Under the pieces are notes generated by a model. It was not told where the DNA came from, searched no databases, and saw only the letters and a program-made list of their open reading frames with translations. 64,000 bases of DNA, from NCBI GenBank assembly GCA_038240605.1, contig JBBSDP010000013.1, positions 1-64,000 of the forward strand. The letters are read 5' to 3'. The position numbers and the translations under genes were made by a program. Positions 40,675 through 48,173 of the stretch are shown here, one piece after another (the stretch's first letter is position 1; every line of letters begins with the position of its first letter). Source of the stretch: JBBSDP01 sp038240605 (lineage in GTDB: Bacteria > Planctomycetota > Phycisphaerae > Tepidisphaerales > Tepidisphaeraceae).

Positions 40675-41490
40675 GTGTTGCAAGCGATGAGCGATTCGCC
40701 ATCCCGGCCGGCAAGACGGCGCGCCGCGCTCCCGCCGCGTTCCGCAATCGCATTTCGATGGTTTTCGCGATACGTAACAGGGTACCTCGCTCGTCACTTC
40801 CATGCAGTTCGGCTGGCTGGCCGACCGCCGGTGGTAGCGGCGGATCGACCGCTCGTCATTTATCTCAATCATCCCTCATGGTGGGACCCGCTCGTCTGCG
40901 TGGCACTGGCCGGAGCACTCTTTGGCGACCGAGTCCACTATGCACCCATCGATTCGGGGGCGCTGGGCCAATATGGCATTCTTCGAAGACTCGGATTCTT
41001 CGGCGTTGAGGCGGGAACGCCACGCGGCGCGGCATCATTCCTCGGGACGGCACATTCCATCCTCAAGATTCCCGGCGCCATCTTGTGGCTCACGCCTGAA
41101 GGCCGCTTCACCGACCCGCGGCAACGACCCGTGCGCATCCAGCCGGGCCTGGCACATCTCGCCCGGCGGCTGAGCCATGGCACGATCTTGCCATTGGCAC
41201 TGGAGCATCCGTTCTGGGACGAGCGCACTCCCGAGGCTCTGGCGCTGTTCGGAACACCCCTGGAGATCGAGGCCAAGTCCGCCCTGACCGTGGCGCAATG
41301 GCAAGCGCGACTTGAGAGGGAATTGACCGACGCGCAGGACCAACTCGCGCGCGTCGCGATGCGACGCGATGCCGAAGGGCTCTCTACGCTCATCGGTGGA
41401 CGGGCGGGGGTGGGCGGCGTCTATGATCTCTGGCGACGATTTCGCTCCCGCCTCCGCGGCGAGCGATTCTCACCGGAACACAGCCGATGA
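40675..41490 (+). CDS. PlsC-like acyltransferase
   Basis: 271 residues from GTG 40675, with GAGGAG 7 nt upstream. The acyltransferase block I reads YLNHPSWWDPLVCVALAG, that is H-x4-D with Asp after two Trp. Block III WLTPEGRFTDPRQRPVRIQP and block IV TILPLALEHPFWDER follow. In this operon it probably adds a fatty acyl group to a carotenoid glycoside (the CrtO step in staphyloxanthin synthesis), but a lipid acyltransferase cannot be excluded. Coupled to the next gene by a 4-bp overlap. Confidence 0.85.
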   Translation: MLQAMSDSPSRPARRRAALPPRSAIAFRWFSRYVTGYLARHFHAVRLAGRPPVVAADRPLVIYLNHPSWWDPLVCVALAGALFGDRVHYAPIDSGALGQYGILRRLGFFGVEAGTPRGAASFLGTAHSILKIPGAILWLTPEGRFTDPRQRPVRIQPGLAHLARRLSHGTILPLALEHPFWDERTPEALALFGTPLEIEAKSALTVAQWQARLERELTDAQDQLARVAMRRDAEGLSTLIGGRAGVGGVYDLWRRFRSRLRGERFSPEHSR

Positions 41491-42710
41491 CGACGCCCGG
41501 CTTCGATACCCTCACCGCCTTGTTACTGCTCGCCACCGCCGGCTTTCCGGCCCTGCTCTATTTCCGAAACATCCGGCTCTATCGTCCTCCGCCCACTCCG
41601 AACGACGTTGCGATCCCTGCGATTTCGCTTTTGATCCCCGCGCGAAACGAGGCCGCCGGGATTGAATCATGCCTTGAAGCGGCGGCGCAAAGTGAAGGCA
41701 TCGATCTGGAGATCATCGTGCTCGACGATGACTCGAACGATTCAACCGCCCGCCTTGTCGAATCGTTCGCCCAGCGCGACCCGCGCGTCCGCCTGTCCCG
41801 TTCGCCTCGCCTCCCCGAAGGGTGGTGCGGAAAACAGCATGCCTGCCACGTTCTGGCCGGCCGCTCGTCCAGGCCGCTGCTGGCGTTCATCGATGCCGAT
41901 GTGCGGCTCGAACCGCATGGCCTGTCGCGGGCGGCGGCGTTCCTGGAACGAAGCGGCGCTGATCTTGTCAGCGGTGTTCCACATCAGCGCACCGAATCGT
42001 TTCAGGAACGACTGCTGATCCCGCTGATCCATTTCGTGCTGCTCAGCTACCTTCCCCTCGACCGGATGCGCGCCTCGATTCAGCCAGCGCTGGGGGCAGG
42101 ATGCGGGCAGTTTTTCCTCACTTGGCGCGAGGCTTACTGCCAAGCAGGCGGCCATGCGGCGATCCGCAACTCCATGCACGATGGAATCATGCTGCCTCGC
42201 GCGTTCCGCCGGGCGGGGTTGCGGACCGACCTGTTTGACGCCGACGAAGTAGCGGACTGCCGGATGTATCAATCCCATGCCGAGGTGTGGCGCGGACTGG
42301 CGAAGAACGCGACGGAAGGGATGGCGGCGCCCGCGGCCATCATCCCCTGGTCGATCCTGCTGCTCGGCGGGCAGGTGCTGCCAACGTTAATCCTACTCGC
42401 CGTGGCACTTGACTGGATCGCTGGCCAGGGCCGCTTCACCTCACCTCGTCTGCTCGCATCGGCAGGCGTTGCGGCACTGGTCGGCTTTGCCGTGCGGCTC
42501 GATGCCTGCCGGCGCTTCAGGCAGAACTGGTTCAGCGTTGCGCTGCACCCGCTGGGTGTCGCGATTCTGATGGTCATCCAATGGCAAGCCCTGCTGAACC
42601 GGCTCAGGGGACGATCTGCCTCGTGGCGTGGACGAACCTATCCGCGGTTCGCTGAAGCGGAACCCGTTGCCGCTGCTAATGCACAACCTCCGATTTGCCC
42701 TCCGGGCTGA
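41487..42710 (+). CDS. Family 2 glycosyltransferase (CrtQ-like)
   Basis: 407 residues. An N-terminal membrane helix is followed by a GT2 catalytic domain: SLLIPARNEAAGIESCLEAA, IIVLDDDSNDSTARLV, the DxD-type AFIDADVRLEPHGL, and the acidic SMHDGIMLPRAFRRAG. Two or three C-terminal helices (SILLLGGQVLPTLILLAVAL; NWFSVALHPLGVAILMVIQW) match the CrtQ topology. It probably attaches a sugar to the carotenoid carboxyl group. Last gene of the operon; its end overlaps a gene remnant on the other strand. Confidence 0.87.
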   Translation: MTTPGFDTLTALLLLATAGFPALLYFRNIRLYRPPPTPNDVAIPAISLLIPARNEAAGIESCLEAAAQSEGIDLEIIVLDDDSNDSTARLVESFAQRDPRVRLSRSPRLPEGWCGKQHACHVLAGRSSRPLLAFIDADVRLEPHGLSRAAAFLERSGADLVSGVPHQRTESFQERLLIPLIHFVLLSYLPLDRMRASIQPALGAGCGQFFLTWREAYCQAGGHAAIRNSMHDGIMLPRAFRRAGLRTDLFDADEVADCRMYQSHAEVWRGLAKNATEGMAAPAAIIPWSILLLGGQVLPTLILLAVALDWIAGQGRFTSPRLLASAGVAALVGFAVRLDACRRFRQNWFSVALHPLGVAILMVIQWQALLNRLRGRSASWRGRTYPRFAEAEPVAAANAQPPICPPG

Positions 42711-42963
42711 TGCGGATTTCGCATGCACCGGCCGGGAGATCGACGTTCGTCAGTTTTCCGCCGGGCCATCGAACGTCGATCTGGGTCGCGGGCGCAGGTT
42801 CGGCGAGAACGATGACCTGCGAATCCTGCGACCAATATCCGCCGCCGGCGGAGACCTGTCTCACGGGCCCCAGATGGCCATCGGCGAATTTCAACCGCAT
42901 CTGCACGCCGATGCCCGATCGATGGCCGGGCGGACCCGCGACGCTCGCGCGCAGGCCGGGCTT
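42676..42963 (-). pseudogene. C-terminal remnant of an ASPIC/UnbV (CRTAC1-type) secreted protein
   Basis: The minus strand encodes about 95 residues of a UnbV/ASPIC domain: KPGLRASVAGPPGHRSGIGV, DGHLGPVRQVSAGGGYWSQD, TQIDVRWPGGKLTNVDLPAG and a stop at 42676. In family members this domain follows several hundred residues of FG-GAP repeats, which are missing; the sequence upstream of 42963 is not protein-like. It overlaps the glycosyltransferase gene by 35 bp. Confidence 0.75.
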
Positions 42964-43024
42964 AGCGGGGGATGATCGGCGAAACGTGGCTGTGGACGAA
43001 TGATCGACGTTGCGCGCCGTCCGG

Positions 43025-43555
43025 TTACTTGTTCGCCGAATCCGGCGCTGGCTTATCGGTCGCCTTGATGTCCGGCTTGGCCGCGTCGGCCTTGGCCGCA
43101 TCGAGCTGCTTCTTCAAGGCGGCGACTTGCGCGTCGCTGGCATCGGCCCTGGCCTTCAGCTCCGCCATCTGCTTCTGGAGGTCGGCGGTGGACTTTTCCG
43201 AATCCGCCAGCTTCTGCTGGGCGTCCTTGGCCGTGGCGGCGTCCGCCTGGGCCTTCTTCAGGTCGGCCTGGGCGTCCGCGAGCTGCTTGGACAAGTCCGC
43301 GGACTTGGTCCCTTCAGCGGTGGCCTTCTTGTCTGCGGCGTCCACCTTGGCCTGAGCGGCGGAGAGGTTGGCGTTCAGCTTCTCCAGCGAGGTCCGCGCC
43401 GCGTCGCGATCCTGCTCCGCCTGGGCCAGTTGGGCCTTGTTCCGTTCGCGCTCCTGCGTGACCTGGGGGCTTTCGCCCTGGGCGGCGCAACCCACCATGA
43501 TCGACAATGCCATGCACGCTGCCGCGGTCCAACTCGTCCGAGAGATGTGACTCAT
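43025..43555 (-). CDS. Coiled-coil lipoprotein
   Basis: 176 residues. The signal peptide ends in a lipobox SIMVGC. The mature part (about residues 30-165) is an Ala/Lys/Gln/Asp-rich heptad coiled coil (AKVDAADKKATAEGTKSADL, QKLADSEKSTADLQKQMAEL), with a charged disordered tail. It recalls Lpp/LppA-like or tropomyosin-like envelope proteins. A structural or tethering role is inference; no enzyme motif is present. Confidence 0.8.
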   Translation of the reverse strand: MSHISRTSWTAAACMALSIMVGCAAQGESPQVTQERERNKAQLAQAEQDRDAARTSLEKLNANLSAAQAKVDAADKKATAEGTKSADLSKQLADAQADLKKAQADAATAKDAQQKLADSEKSTADLQKQMAELKARADASDAQVAALKKQLDAAKADAAKPDIKATDKPAPDSANK

Positions 43556-43775
43556 AGTTTCCTTCTGCTCCGACGACCTTGAGGTCGTAAATCCTGCGCC
43601 GAACCATTCGGCGCCGGTGGCGGTAGTCTAACCCCCCACCTTCCCAACCCGCAAGACGGGTGGCAGATCCAGACACCAGCGATATTGCCACAATCGACTT
43701 AACCGGCCCTTAACCAAGATGGGTTGCCGAATCGTTTGGGGAAGAGTCAGACCTTTTTTCTGCGCCGAATTTCCG

Positions 43776-44405
43776 TCATGGCTCCGATTTGAGCACCATC
43801 GGTTTGCCACGCGGAACGTCGCCGCCCGCAATCGCCAACGGCGTCAATGTCAGCTCTCCGCCAGCGACCGAGGCGTGATACTGGTTGTGCCGCGGCGCAT
43901 TGCCCGTCCACATCTCCAGGAGATCGCCGGGCGCCAGGGCATAGTGGCCGCGATCGCTGCGCGGCGACACCACCCACGACTGCACGTATTCCCCCTCGGG
44001 TTGGAATTCTAGCGTGAAGGCGTTGCCGCTCGCGATCGTCCCGCCGTGCCAGCGGCCAAGGATTCGCGTCGCCAGATCCGAGCCCGGCTGCGTCTGCGGC
44101 CCACTGCCGCTGGCCGTCGGACGCGTGGCGGCCGGCCCGGTCGTCGGGGTGGCGTTCCCCACGGCCGAGGCCAGTGCATCGCGAAGCTGCGACACTTCCC
44201 TCTGGAGCGAGAGGTTTTCCTCGCGCAGCCGTCGATTCTCGGAACGCAGACGATCACTCTCGCTGACCGGCTGAGTCGATGAGGGCTTGGTGGCCAGCTT
44301 GTCATGCAACCGGCGCTGCGCCTCTTCGAATGAAACCTGCGCCGTCGCGACGGCGGCAGCCAGGATCAGGATCGCGATGGCCGGTATGGCGGTTCGAGGA
44401 GACAT
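43776..44405 (-). CDS. Secreted coiled-coil protein with C-terminal beta domain
   Basis: About 209 residues from ATG 44405; the longer frame adds 25 unlikely residues. A signal peptide (AIPAIAILILAAAVATAQ) is followed by a leucine-zipper-like coil (SDRLRSENRRLREENLSLQR), a Thr/Pro/Ala linker and a small C-terminal domain (ILGRWHGGTIASGNAFTLEF, QSWVVSPRSDRGHYALAPGD). The last part resembles a lipocalin-like 'how much is the product' fold seen in many planctomycete secreted proteins; no function can be given. It overlaps nothing and ends 72 bp before the zinc-ribbon gene's start of the same strand group. Confidence 0.7.
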   Translation of the reverse strand: MSPRTAIPAIAILILAAAVATAQVSFEEAQRRLHDKLATKPSSTQPVSESDRLRSENRRLREENLSLQREVSQLRDALASAVGNATPTTGPAATRPTASGSGPQTQPGSDLATRILGRWHGGTIASGNAFTLEFQPEGEYVQSWVVSPRSDRGHYALAPGDLLEMWTGNAPRHNQYHASVAGGELTLTPLAIAGGDVPRGKPMVLKSEP

Positions 44406-44476
44406 GTGAGCGCGCCTTTCGTGAGATGTCGACCTGTCACACTTCATCGCGCAACGGCGATCCGCGCGCGTGCCGC

Positions 44477-44893
44477 TCAATCTCCCTGAAAGAGACGCCG
44501 GAAGAAGCCCACGACATGATGCTCCTTGAGGTGGCGGAATTCACCGGCGTCGAAGAAGAGGCCGTAACAGACCTGACACGATTCAAAATGAATGTCGGGC
44601 TGACGGTGATCGACCCTGTCGATCATCTGGGTGTGGCAGACGGGGCAACTCAGCTTCTTCTTTGCCGTCGTCGGTGCGACCGCGGCGGTCGCCCCGGCCG
44701 GACCGACGTCAACCCCTTCGGATCCTGTCAGGGCCTCGAGGTGCTCGCGCTCCAGGGCATCGAACCACAATCCCTCGCAAGCGGTGCAGCGATCGACGTC
44801 GATGTCCTGGAACGTCACCGTCTCCATGACCGCGGCACATTTGGGGCATTGAAGCTGACGCGGGGCGTCGCCGTCATCTAATTGCTGACTCAT
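44477..44893 (-). CDS. Double zinc-ribbon protein (zf-TFIIB type)
   Basis: 138 residues with two CxxC...CxxC ribbons: LQCPKCAAVMETV with RCTACEGLWFDALEREHLEA, and LSCPVCHTQMIDR with ESCQVCYGLFFDAGEFRHLK. The [C]EG-x-WFDxxEx pattern is the signature of zf-TFIIB domain proteins. The C terminus (HHVVGFFRRLFQGD) is amphipathic. Function unknown, zinc binding likely. It appears to have its own promoter directly in front of the start codon. Confidence 0.88.
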   Translation of the reverse strand: MSQQLDDGDAPRQLQCPKCAAVMETVTFQDIDVDRCTACEGLWFDALEREHLEALTGSEGVDVGPAGATAAVAPTTAKKKLSCPVCHTQMIDRVDHRQPDIHFESCQVCYGLFFDAGEFRHLKEHHVVGFFRRLFQGD

Positions 44894-44900
44894 GCCCTTT

Positions 44901-44909
44901 AGTATACCA
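44901..44909 (-). promoter_or_regulatory. Extended -10 element, likely leaderless start of the zinc-ribbon gene
   Basis: TGGTATACT on the minus strand, with the hexamer ending 7 nt before the ATG at 44893. The transcript would start at or beside the ATG. The 270 bp from 44910 to 45179 carry no gene I can support. Confidence 0.5.
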
Positions 44910-45179
44910 GCGGCAATCCCCGTCGCGATGCGCGGCAGAAAATGCGGGAACTACGTGGCAATGGTGGTCAAGCGAATGGGCTTGGAGTACACCGTCCGGG
45001 GATCGCTGTGGCCAGCGAGAAAAAATGCGCGACGCCGACAATTGACTTCGTCCCCGTTCCATCGTCGTCCCATTCCATCGTCCGTGGCTTCTTCAACACA
45101 CTTTCGAGGGGCGGGATTTGGGGTCATCCGGGAAAACGACGAACCAGATCTCGCCGCGACGCGGGAACGACGCCATTGC

Positions 45180-45413
45180 TCAACCCTCGTCCCATGCTTT
45201 ATGCGAGTTGGGCGCGGTCGCTTCACCCCATCCCGCATCGTCGGCGTCTTGTTTGCCTTGTTGGTAGTACGCGCGAACCGCCGCGTCGAGCTGCGCTTGC
45301 GCCGACGGATCGTTCTGCTCGATGATGACCATCGCCTCGGACTGATCCGGCAACGATACCGTCTCCTGAGGGATAAAGGCCTTGCCGTCGAAAATGACCC
45401 GTATCGCGGTCAT
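45180..45413 (-). CDS. Antitoxin-like small protein
   Basis: 77 residues from ATG 45413, which overlaps the stop of the transposase remnant (ATGA). The N-terminal half (TAIRVIFDGKAFIPQETVSL) matches the short beta-rich pattern of DUF104/AF2212-like antitoxins. The C-terminal half (YYQQGKQDADDAGWGEATAP) is acidic, as expected for toxin binding. No PIN or other toxin gene is next to it. Promoter and leader must lie inside the transposase remnant. Confidence 0.6.
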   Translation of the reverse strand: MTAIRVIFDGKAFIPQETVSLPDQSEAMVIIEQNDPSAQAQLDAAVRAYYQQGKQDADDAGWGEATAPNSHKAWDEG

Positions 45414-45670
45414 GAGGTGAATTTTAACGAATGATCGGCGGTCAGTCCACAACGCACAACTCGCACCTGACAACCGTCAACATCAACTACTAAAACGCTG
45501 ACTCCCTGGTCTTTTGCGGCCTCGAGCATGGCCAGTCGGACGAGGTTGTACACGGTCATGTAGACGGCAAGTTGCTTCATGACCCCGTCGACGGTCTGCC
45601 ACCGCAGCATGTTCATTTTCATCGTGGTCTTCAGATGGCCGAAACAGGTTTCAGTGTGCCAATCATAGTC
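45410..45670 (-). pseudogene. IS4-type transposase C-terminal remnant
   Basis: The minus strand reads DYDWHTETCFGHLKTTMKMN, MLRWQTVDGVMKQLAVYMTV and YNLVRLAMLEAAKDQGVSVL. The W-x-x-E-T-x-F-x-HLK block carries the last catalytic Glu of IS4-family DDE transposases, and YNLVRLAMLEAA is a common C-terminal helix. Everything upstream of the Asp-Tyr-Asp is missing; the sequence passes into the end of hisG. No terminal inverted repeats were found. Confidence 0.8.
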
Positions 45671-45683
45671 CGGCCCCGCGGAC

Positions 45684-46577
45684 CTACGGGATCACCTTGT
45701 TGAGCGGATAGGTGATGATGCCGGTGGCGCCGGCGCGCTTCAGGGCGGGGATCAGCTCGCGCTCCTGGCGCTCTTCGAGGATCACCTCGACCGCGACCCA
45801 CTCCCCATCGGCCAGACGGCTCACCGTCGGGCTCTTCTCGGCCGGCAGGAAGCTGATCACCTCCGACAGGCGGGCCTCCGGCACGTTCATCTTCAGCCCC
45901 ACCTTGGCGCGGGCCTCGATCGCGCCGCGCAGCAGCATGGCCATGTTTTCCAGCTTCTCTCGTTTCCACGGCGTAGCCCATGCCGCCTTGTTGGCGATGA
46001 AGCGGGTGGTGCTGGTTAGGAGCGTATCGACGATGCGCAGGTTGTTGGCGCGGAGCGATGAGCCGGTCTCGGTGGACTCGACGATCCCGTCCAGCAGGCG
46101 GGCCTTGATCTCCGTCGTGCCCCAGGAGAACTCGACGTTCACCTTCACGCCCCTGGACTGGAAGTAACGCCGGGCGGTGTTTACCAGTTCCGTGGCGATG
46201 ATCTTCCCGTCCAGGTCCTCGGGCTTGAGCACCGGGCTTTCCTCGGGGACGGCCAGTACCCAGCGCACGGGGTTACGGCTGGCGCGCGAGTAGGTGAGCT
46301 CGCACACCTCGACCACGTCGTTCTCGTTGCCGTTCTCCACGACCCAGTCGTGGCCGGTAAGACCGCAGTCGATGATGTCGTCGGTCACATAACGGCTGAT
46401 CTCCTGGGCGCGGAAGAAAACCGCCGAGAGCTGATCGTCGTCGATGCGGGGGAAGACGCTGCGATCCTCGACGGAGACGTGATACCCCGCGCGGCCAAAC
46501 AGGTCGATCGTGGCAGCCTGCAAGCTCCCGCTGGGAAGCCCGAGGCGAAGGGTCGTGGGAGGAAGCCGATCCGTCAT
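45684..46577 (-). CDS. hisG: ATP phosphoribosyltransferase, long form
   Basis: First enzyme of histidine synthesis (ATP + PRPP). 297 residues from ATG 46577 (MTDRLPPTTLRLGLPSGSLQ); the longer frame is a shadow. The catalytic domain shows DDIIDCGLTGHDWVVENG and the PRPP-region GIVESTETGSSLRANNLRIV. The C-terminal regulatory ACT-like domain (RLADGEWVAVEVILEERQER, GIITYPLNKVIP) makes it the HisZ-independent, histidine-inhibited form. No other his gene is nearby. It directly follows the endonuclease III-like gene (22 bp). Confidence 0.95.
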   Translation of the reverse strand: MTDRLPPTTLRLGLPSGSLQAATIDLFGRAGYHVSVEDRSVFPRIDDDQLSAVFFRAQEISRYVTDDIIDCGLTGHDWVVENGNENDVVEVCELTYSRASRNPVRWVLAVPEESPVLKPEDLDGKIIATELVNTARRYFQSRGVKVNVEFSWGTTEIKARLLDGIVESTETGSSLRANNLRIVDTLLTSTTRFIANKAAWATPWKREKLENMAMLLRGAIEARAKVGLKMNVPEARLSEVISFLPAEKSPTVSRLADGEWVAVEVILEERQERELIPALKRAGATGIITYPLNKVIP

Positions 46578-46599
46578 GGGGAGAGTGCTGGGTGCTGAG

Positions 46600-47220
46600 T
46601 TATTTCTTCTTCTTCGCCTTTCCGTCGGCGAGGGCGTGGCGGAGGGCGGCGTAGAAGTCGTGGCACTCCTCGGCCTTGAGGTGGTGCTCGGCGAAGCGCT
46701 GGGCCTCGTCGATCGGCGTCTGCTCTTCGACGATGCCGTGCTCGCGGAAGCAGGCGAGGATCTCGTCATCGACCGGAAACGCGTGTCCCTCGAACGCGAA
46801 GAGCATCACGTAGGCCTCGACGAAGGGGTGGATGTCAGGCAGTTCGCGGAGGAACTGCCTTGCGTCGCGCTTGCTGATCGTGCGCAGGCGGTCGAGGCTC
46901 AGCGTGTGTTCGCGTTCGAAAATGTTGTTCAGCGACTGGGTGATCATCGCCACGCGCCGCTCGATGGCGGGGTAGCGGGCGCCGAGCAGCTCCTGGATCT
47001 CCAGGTCCGTGGCCACGCGCAGCTCGTTGAGGTCGACGAACTCCTTGTCGATGTGGCGCATCGCTTCCTCGGCCTTCGCGTTGCTCACGTCGAAGCTCAT
47101 CGCCCCGCGCACCAGCGCCTTGAGCGGGTCGTACGGCGTGCGGGCCTCGGGCTTGTAATCCCGCATCACCCGCTTGTGCAGCGAGCGCAGTTCATCGGCG
47201 TGTTTGGTTGCGTTTTTCAT
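46600..47220 (-). CDS. Endonuclease III-like HhH-GPD protein, probably not a lyase
   Basis: 206 residues. The helical pattern follows endonuclease III: ALVRGAMSFDVSNAKAEEAM, LGARYPAIERRVAMITQSLN, then RELPDIHPFVEAYVMLFAFE and GHAFPVDDEILACF. The hairpin that holds the catalytic Lys (LPGVGRKTA in active enzymes) reads LPDIHPFVEAY without Lys. The Asp of the VDT motif is kept as VDD. The four-Cys iron-sulfur motif is absent. It may be an inactive or glycosylase-only relative. Its start overlaps the rbfA stop by 4 bp. Confidence 0.7.
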   Translation of the reverse strand: MKNATKHADELRSLHKRVMRDYKPEARTPYDPLKALVRGAMSFDVSNAKAEEAMRHIDKEFVDLNELRVATDLEIQELLGARYPAIERRVAMITQSLNNIFEREHTLSLDRLRTISKRDARQFLRELPDIHPFVEAYVMLFAFEGHAFPVDDEILACFREHGIVEEQTPIDEAQRFAEHHLKAEECHDFYAALRHALADGKAKKKK

Positions 47221-47747
47221 TTCCCTTCGGGGGTCAGGTGTCTGGGGTTGTCCGTCGTCGTAGAAGTCGTCGTCGTTGACTGGCCTTCGTCGGGAGCCGG
47301 CTCTTGGAGTAACGCCTGCGCGGCCACATCTGTGGCACCCGCGGCCGCGGCAACATCGCCGCCCGCGGCGGCGGCCTCAGCGCGGCGGCGATCATTCTCC
47401 GCCGTCTCCTCCGCGGCCTTTCTCACCAGTTCCAGGACTTCCAGCTCTTTCCTCAGGTTCTCGTCGAAGTGGAACTTGAGGAACGGCGCCACGCGCAGCG
47501 TGAGGGCTTTGGTGAGGCGCGTGCGCATGAGGCCGGCCGAGTGGCGAAGGGCATTCAGCGCGGCGTTCTGCTGCCCGGGCGTCCCCATGATCGTGACGTA
47601 CACGTCGGCGATCGAGAGGTCGTCGCTGACCTTGACGCGGGTGATGCTGGGCAAGCCCGCGATGCGCGGGTCCTTCAGCTCGCGCAGGATGATCTGCGCC
47701 AGCTCTCGCTGGATCGTGCTGCCGAGACGTTCGGTTCGTCGGGACAT
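47217..47747 (-). CDS. rbfA: Ribosome-binding factor A with long C-terminal tail
   Basis: 176 residues. Residues 1-115 are the KH-like RbfA domain needed for 30S maturation: RTERLGSTIQRELAQIILRE, RIAGLPSITRVKVSDDLSIA, YVTIMGTPGQQNAALNALRH, LRVAPFLKFHFDENL. The last 60 residues are an Ala/Glu-rich helix and a Thr-rich tail (STTTTSTTTDNPRHLTPEG) not found in standard RbfA. Part of the nusA-infB-DUF503-rbfA operon. Confidence 0.93.
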   Translation of the reverse strand: MSRRTERLGSTIQRELAQIILRELKDPRIAGLPSITRVKVSDDLSIADVYVTIMGTPGQQNAALNALRHSAGLMRTRLTKALTLRVAPFLKFHFDENLRKELEVLELVRKAAEETAENDRRRAEAAAAGGDVAAAAGATDVAAQALLQEPAPDEGQSTTTTSTTTDNPRHLTPEGK

Positions 47748-47767
47748 TCCGGAGGATTCGGGCTCTA

Positions 47768-47817
47768 GTAGGGTGGGCTTGGCCCACCTTCTCCTTCGCG
47801 GTGGGAGCCCACCCTAC
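47768..47817. repeat. GTAGGGTGG palindrome, copy 2
   Basis: Arms GTAGGGTGGGCTTGGCCCACC and a right half ending CCCACCCTAC, 50 bp. It lies between the DUF503 gene and rbfA; on the minus strand its TAG is the stop codon of the DUF503 gene. Confidence 0.8.
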
Positions 47818-48095
47818 AGCAACTCGATCTGGTAATCGATCAGGCTCACCTGCGGGACCATTCGCATGAAATCCACCAGCGTGCTGAGCGCGCCCTCCAC
47901 GTAGCGGGCGTCGGTGGCGACCATCGCCAGGCCGAGGATGCAACGCCGGTGCTCGTCGAGGGCGCCCACTTCGGCGATCGAGACGTTGTGATGGTGAGCG
48001 ATCCGGTCCTTGATGCTCTTCACAACGCGACGCTTGTCCTTCAGCGACATAGCGTCGATCACCGTCAATTCGACCTGAAGGACGCCCACGGTCAT
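47814..48095 (-). CDS. DUF503 (YlxP-like) protein
   Basis: A 93-residue ferredoxin-like protein: MTVGVLQVELTVIDAMSLKD, KRRVVKSIKDRIAHHHNVSI, AEVGALDEHRRCILGLAMVA. The family commonly sits between infB and rbfA, as here, and is linked to ribosome assembly. The start codon is directly preceded by a heptamer-array hairpin and has no Shine-Dalgarno sequence. The stop codon lies in the GTAGGGTGG palindrome. Confidence 0.93.
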   Translation of the reverse strand: MTVGVLQVELTVIDAMSLKDKRRVVKSIKDRIAHHHNVSIAEVGALDEHRRCILGLAMVATDARYVEGALSTLVDFMRMVPQVSLIDYQIELL

Positions 48096-48170
48096 AGGGT
48101 TCAGGAGTTCAGGGTTCAGCAGGGATCACATGCGGATTTTCTGAACCCTGAACCCCGAACCCCGAAACCT
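48096..48170. repeat. Heptamer-array hairpin, GGGTTCA family, copy 2
   Basis: GGGTTCA units at 48096-48124 and complementary TGAACCC units at 48141-48170, filling the whole gap between infB and the DUF503 gene. Compare 28659-28760. Confidence 0.75.
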
Positions 48171-48173
48171 CCA

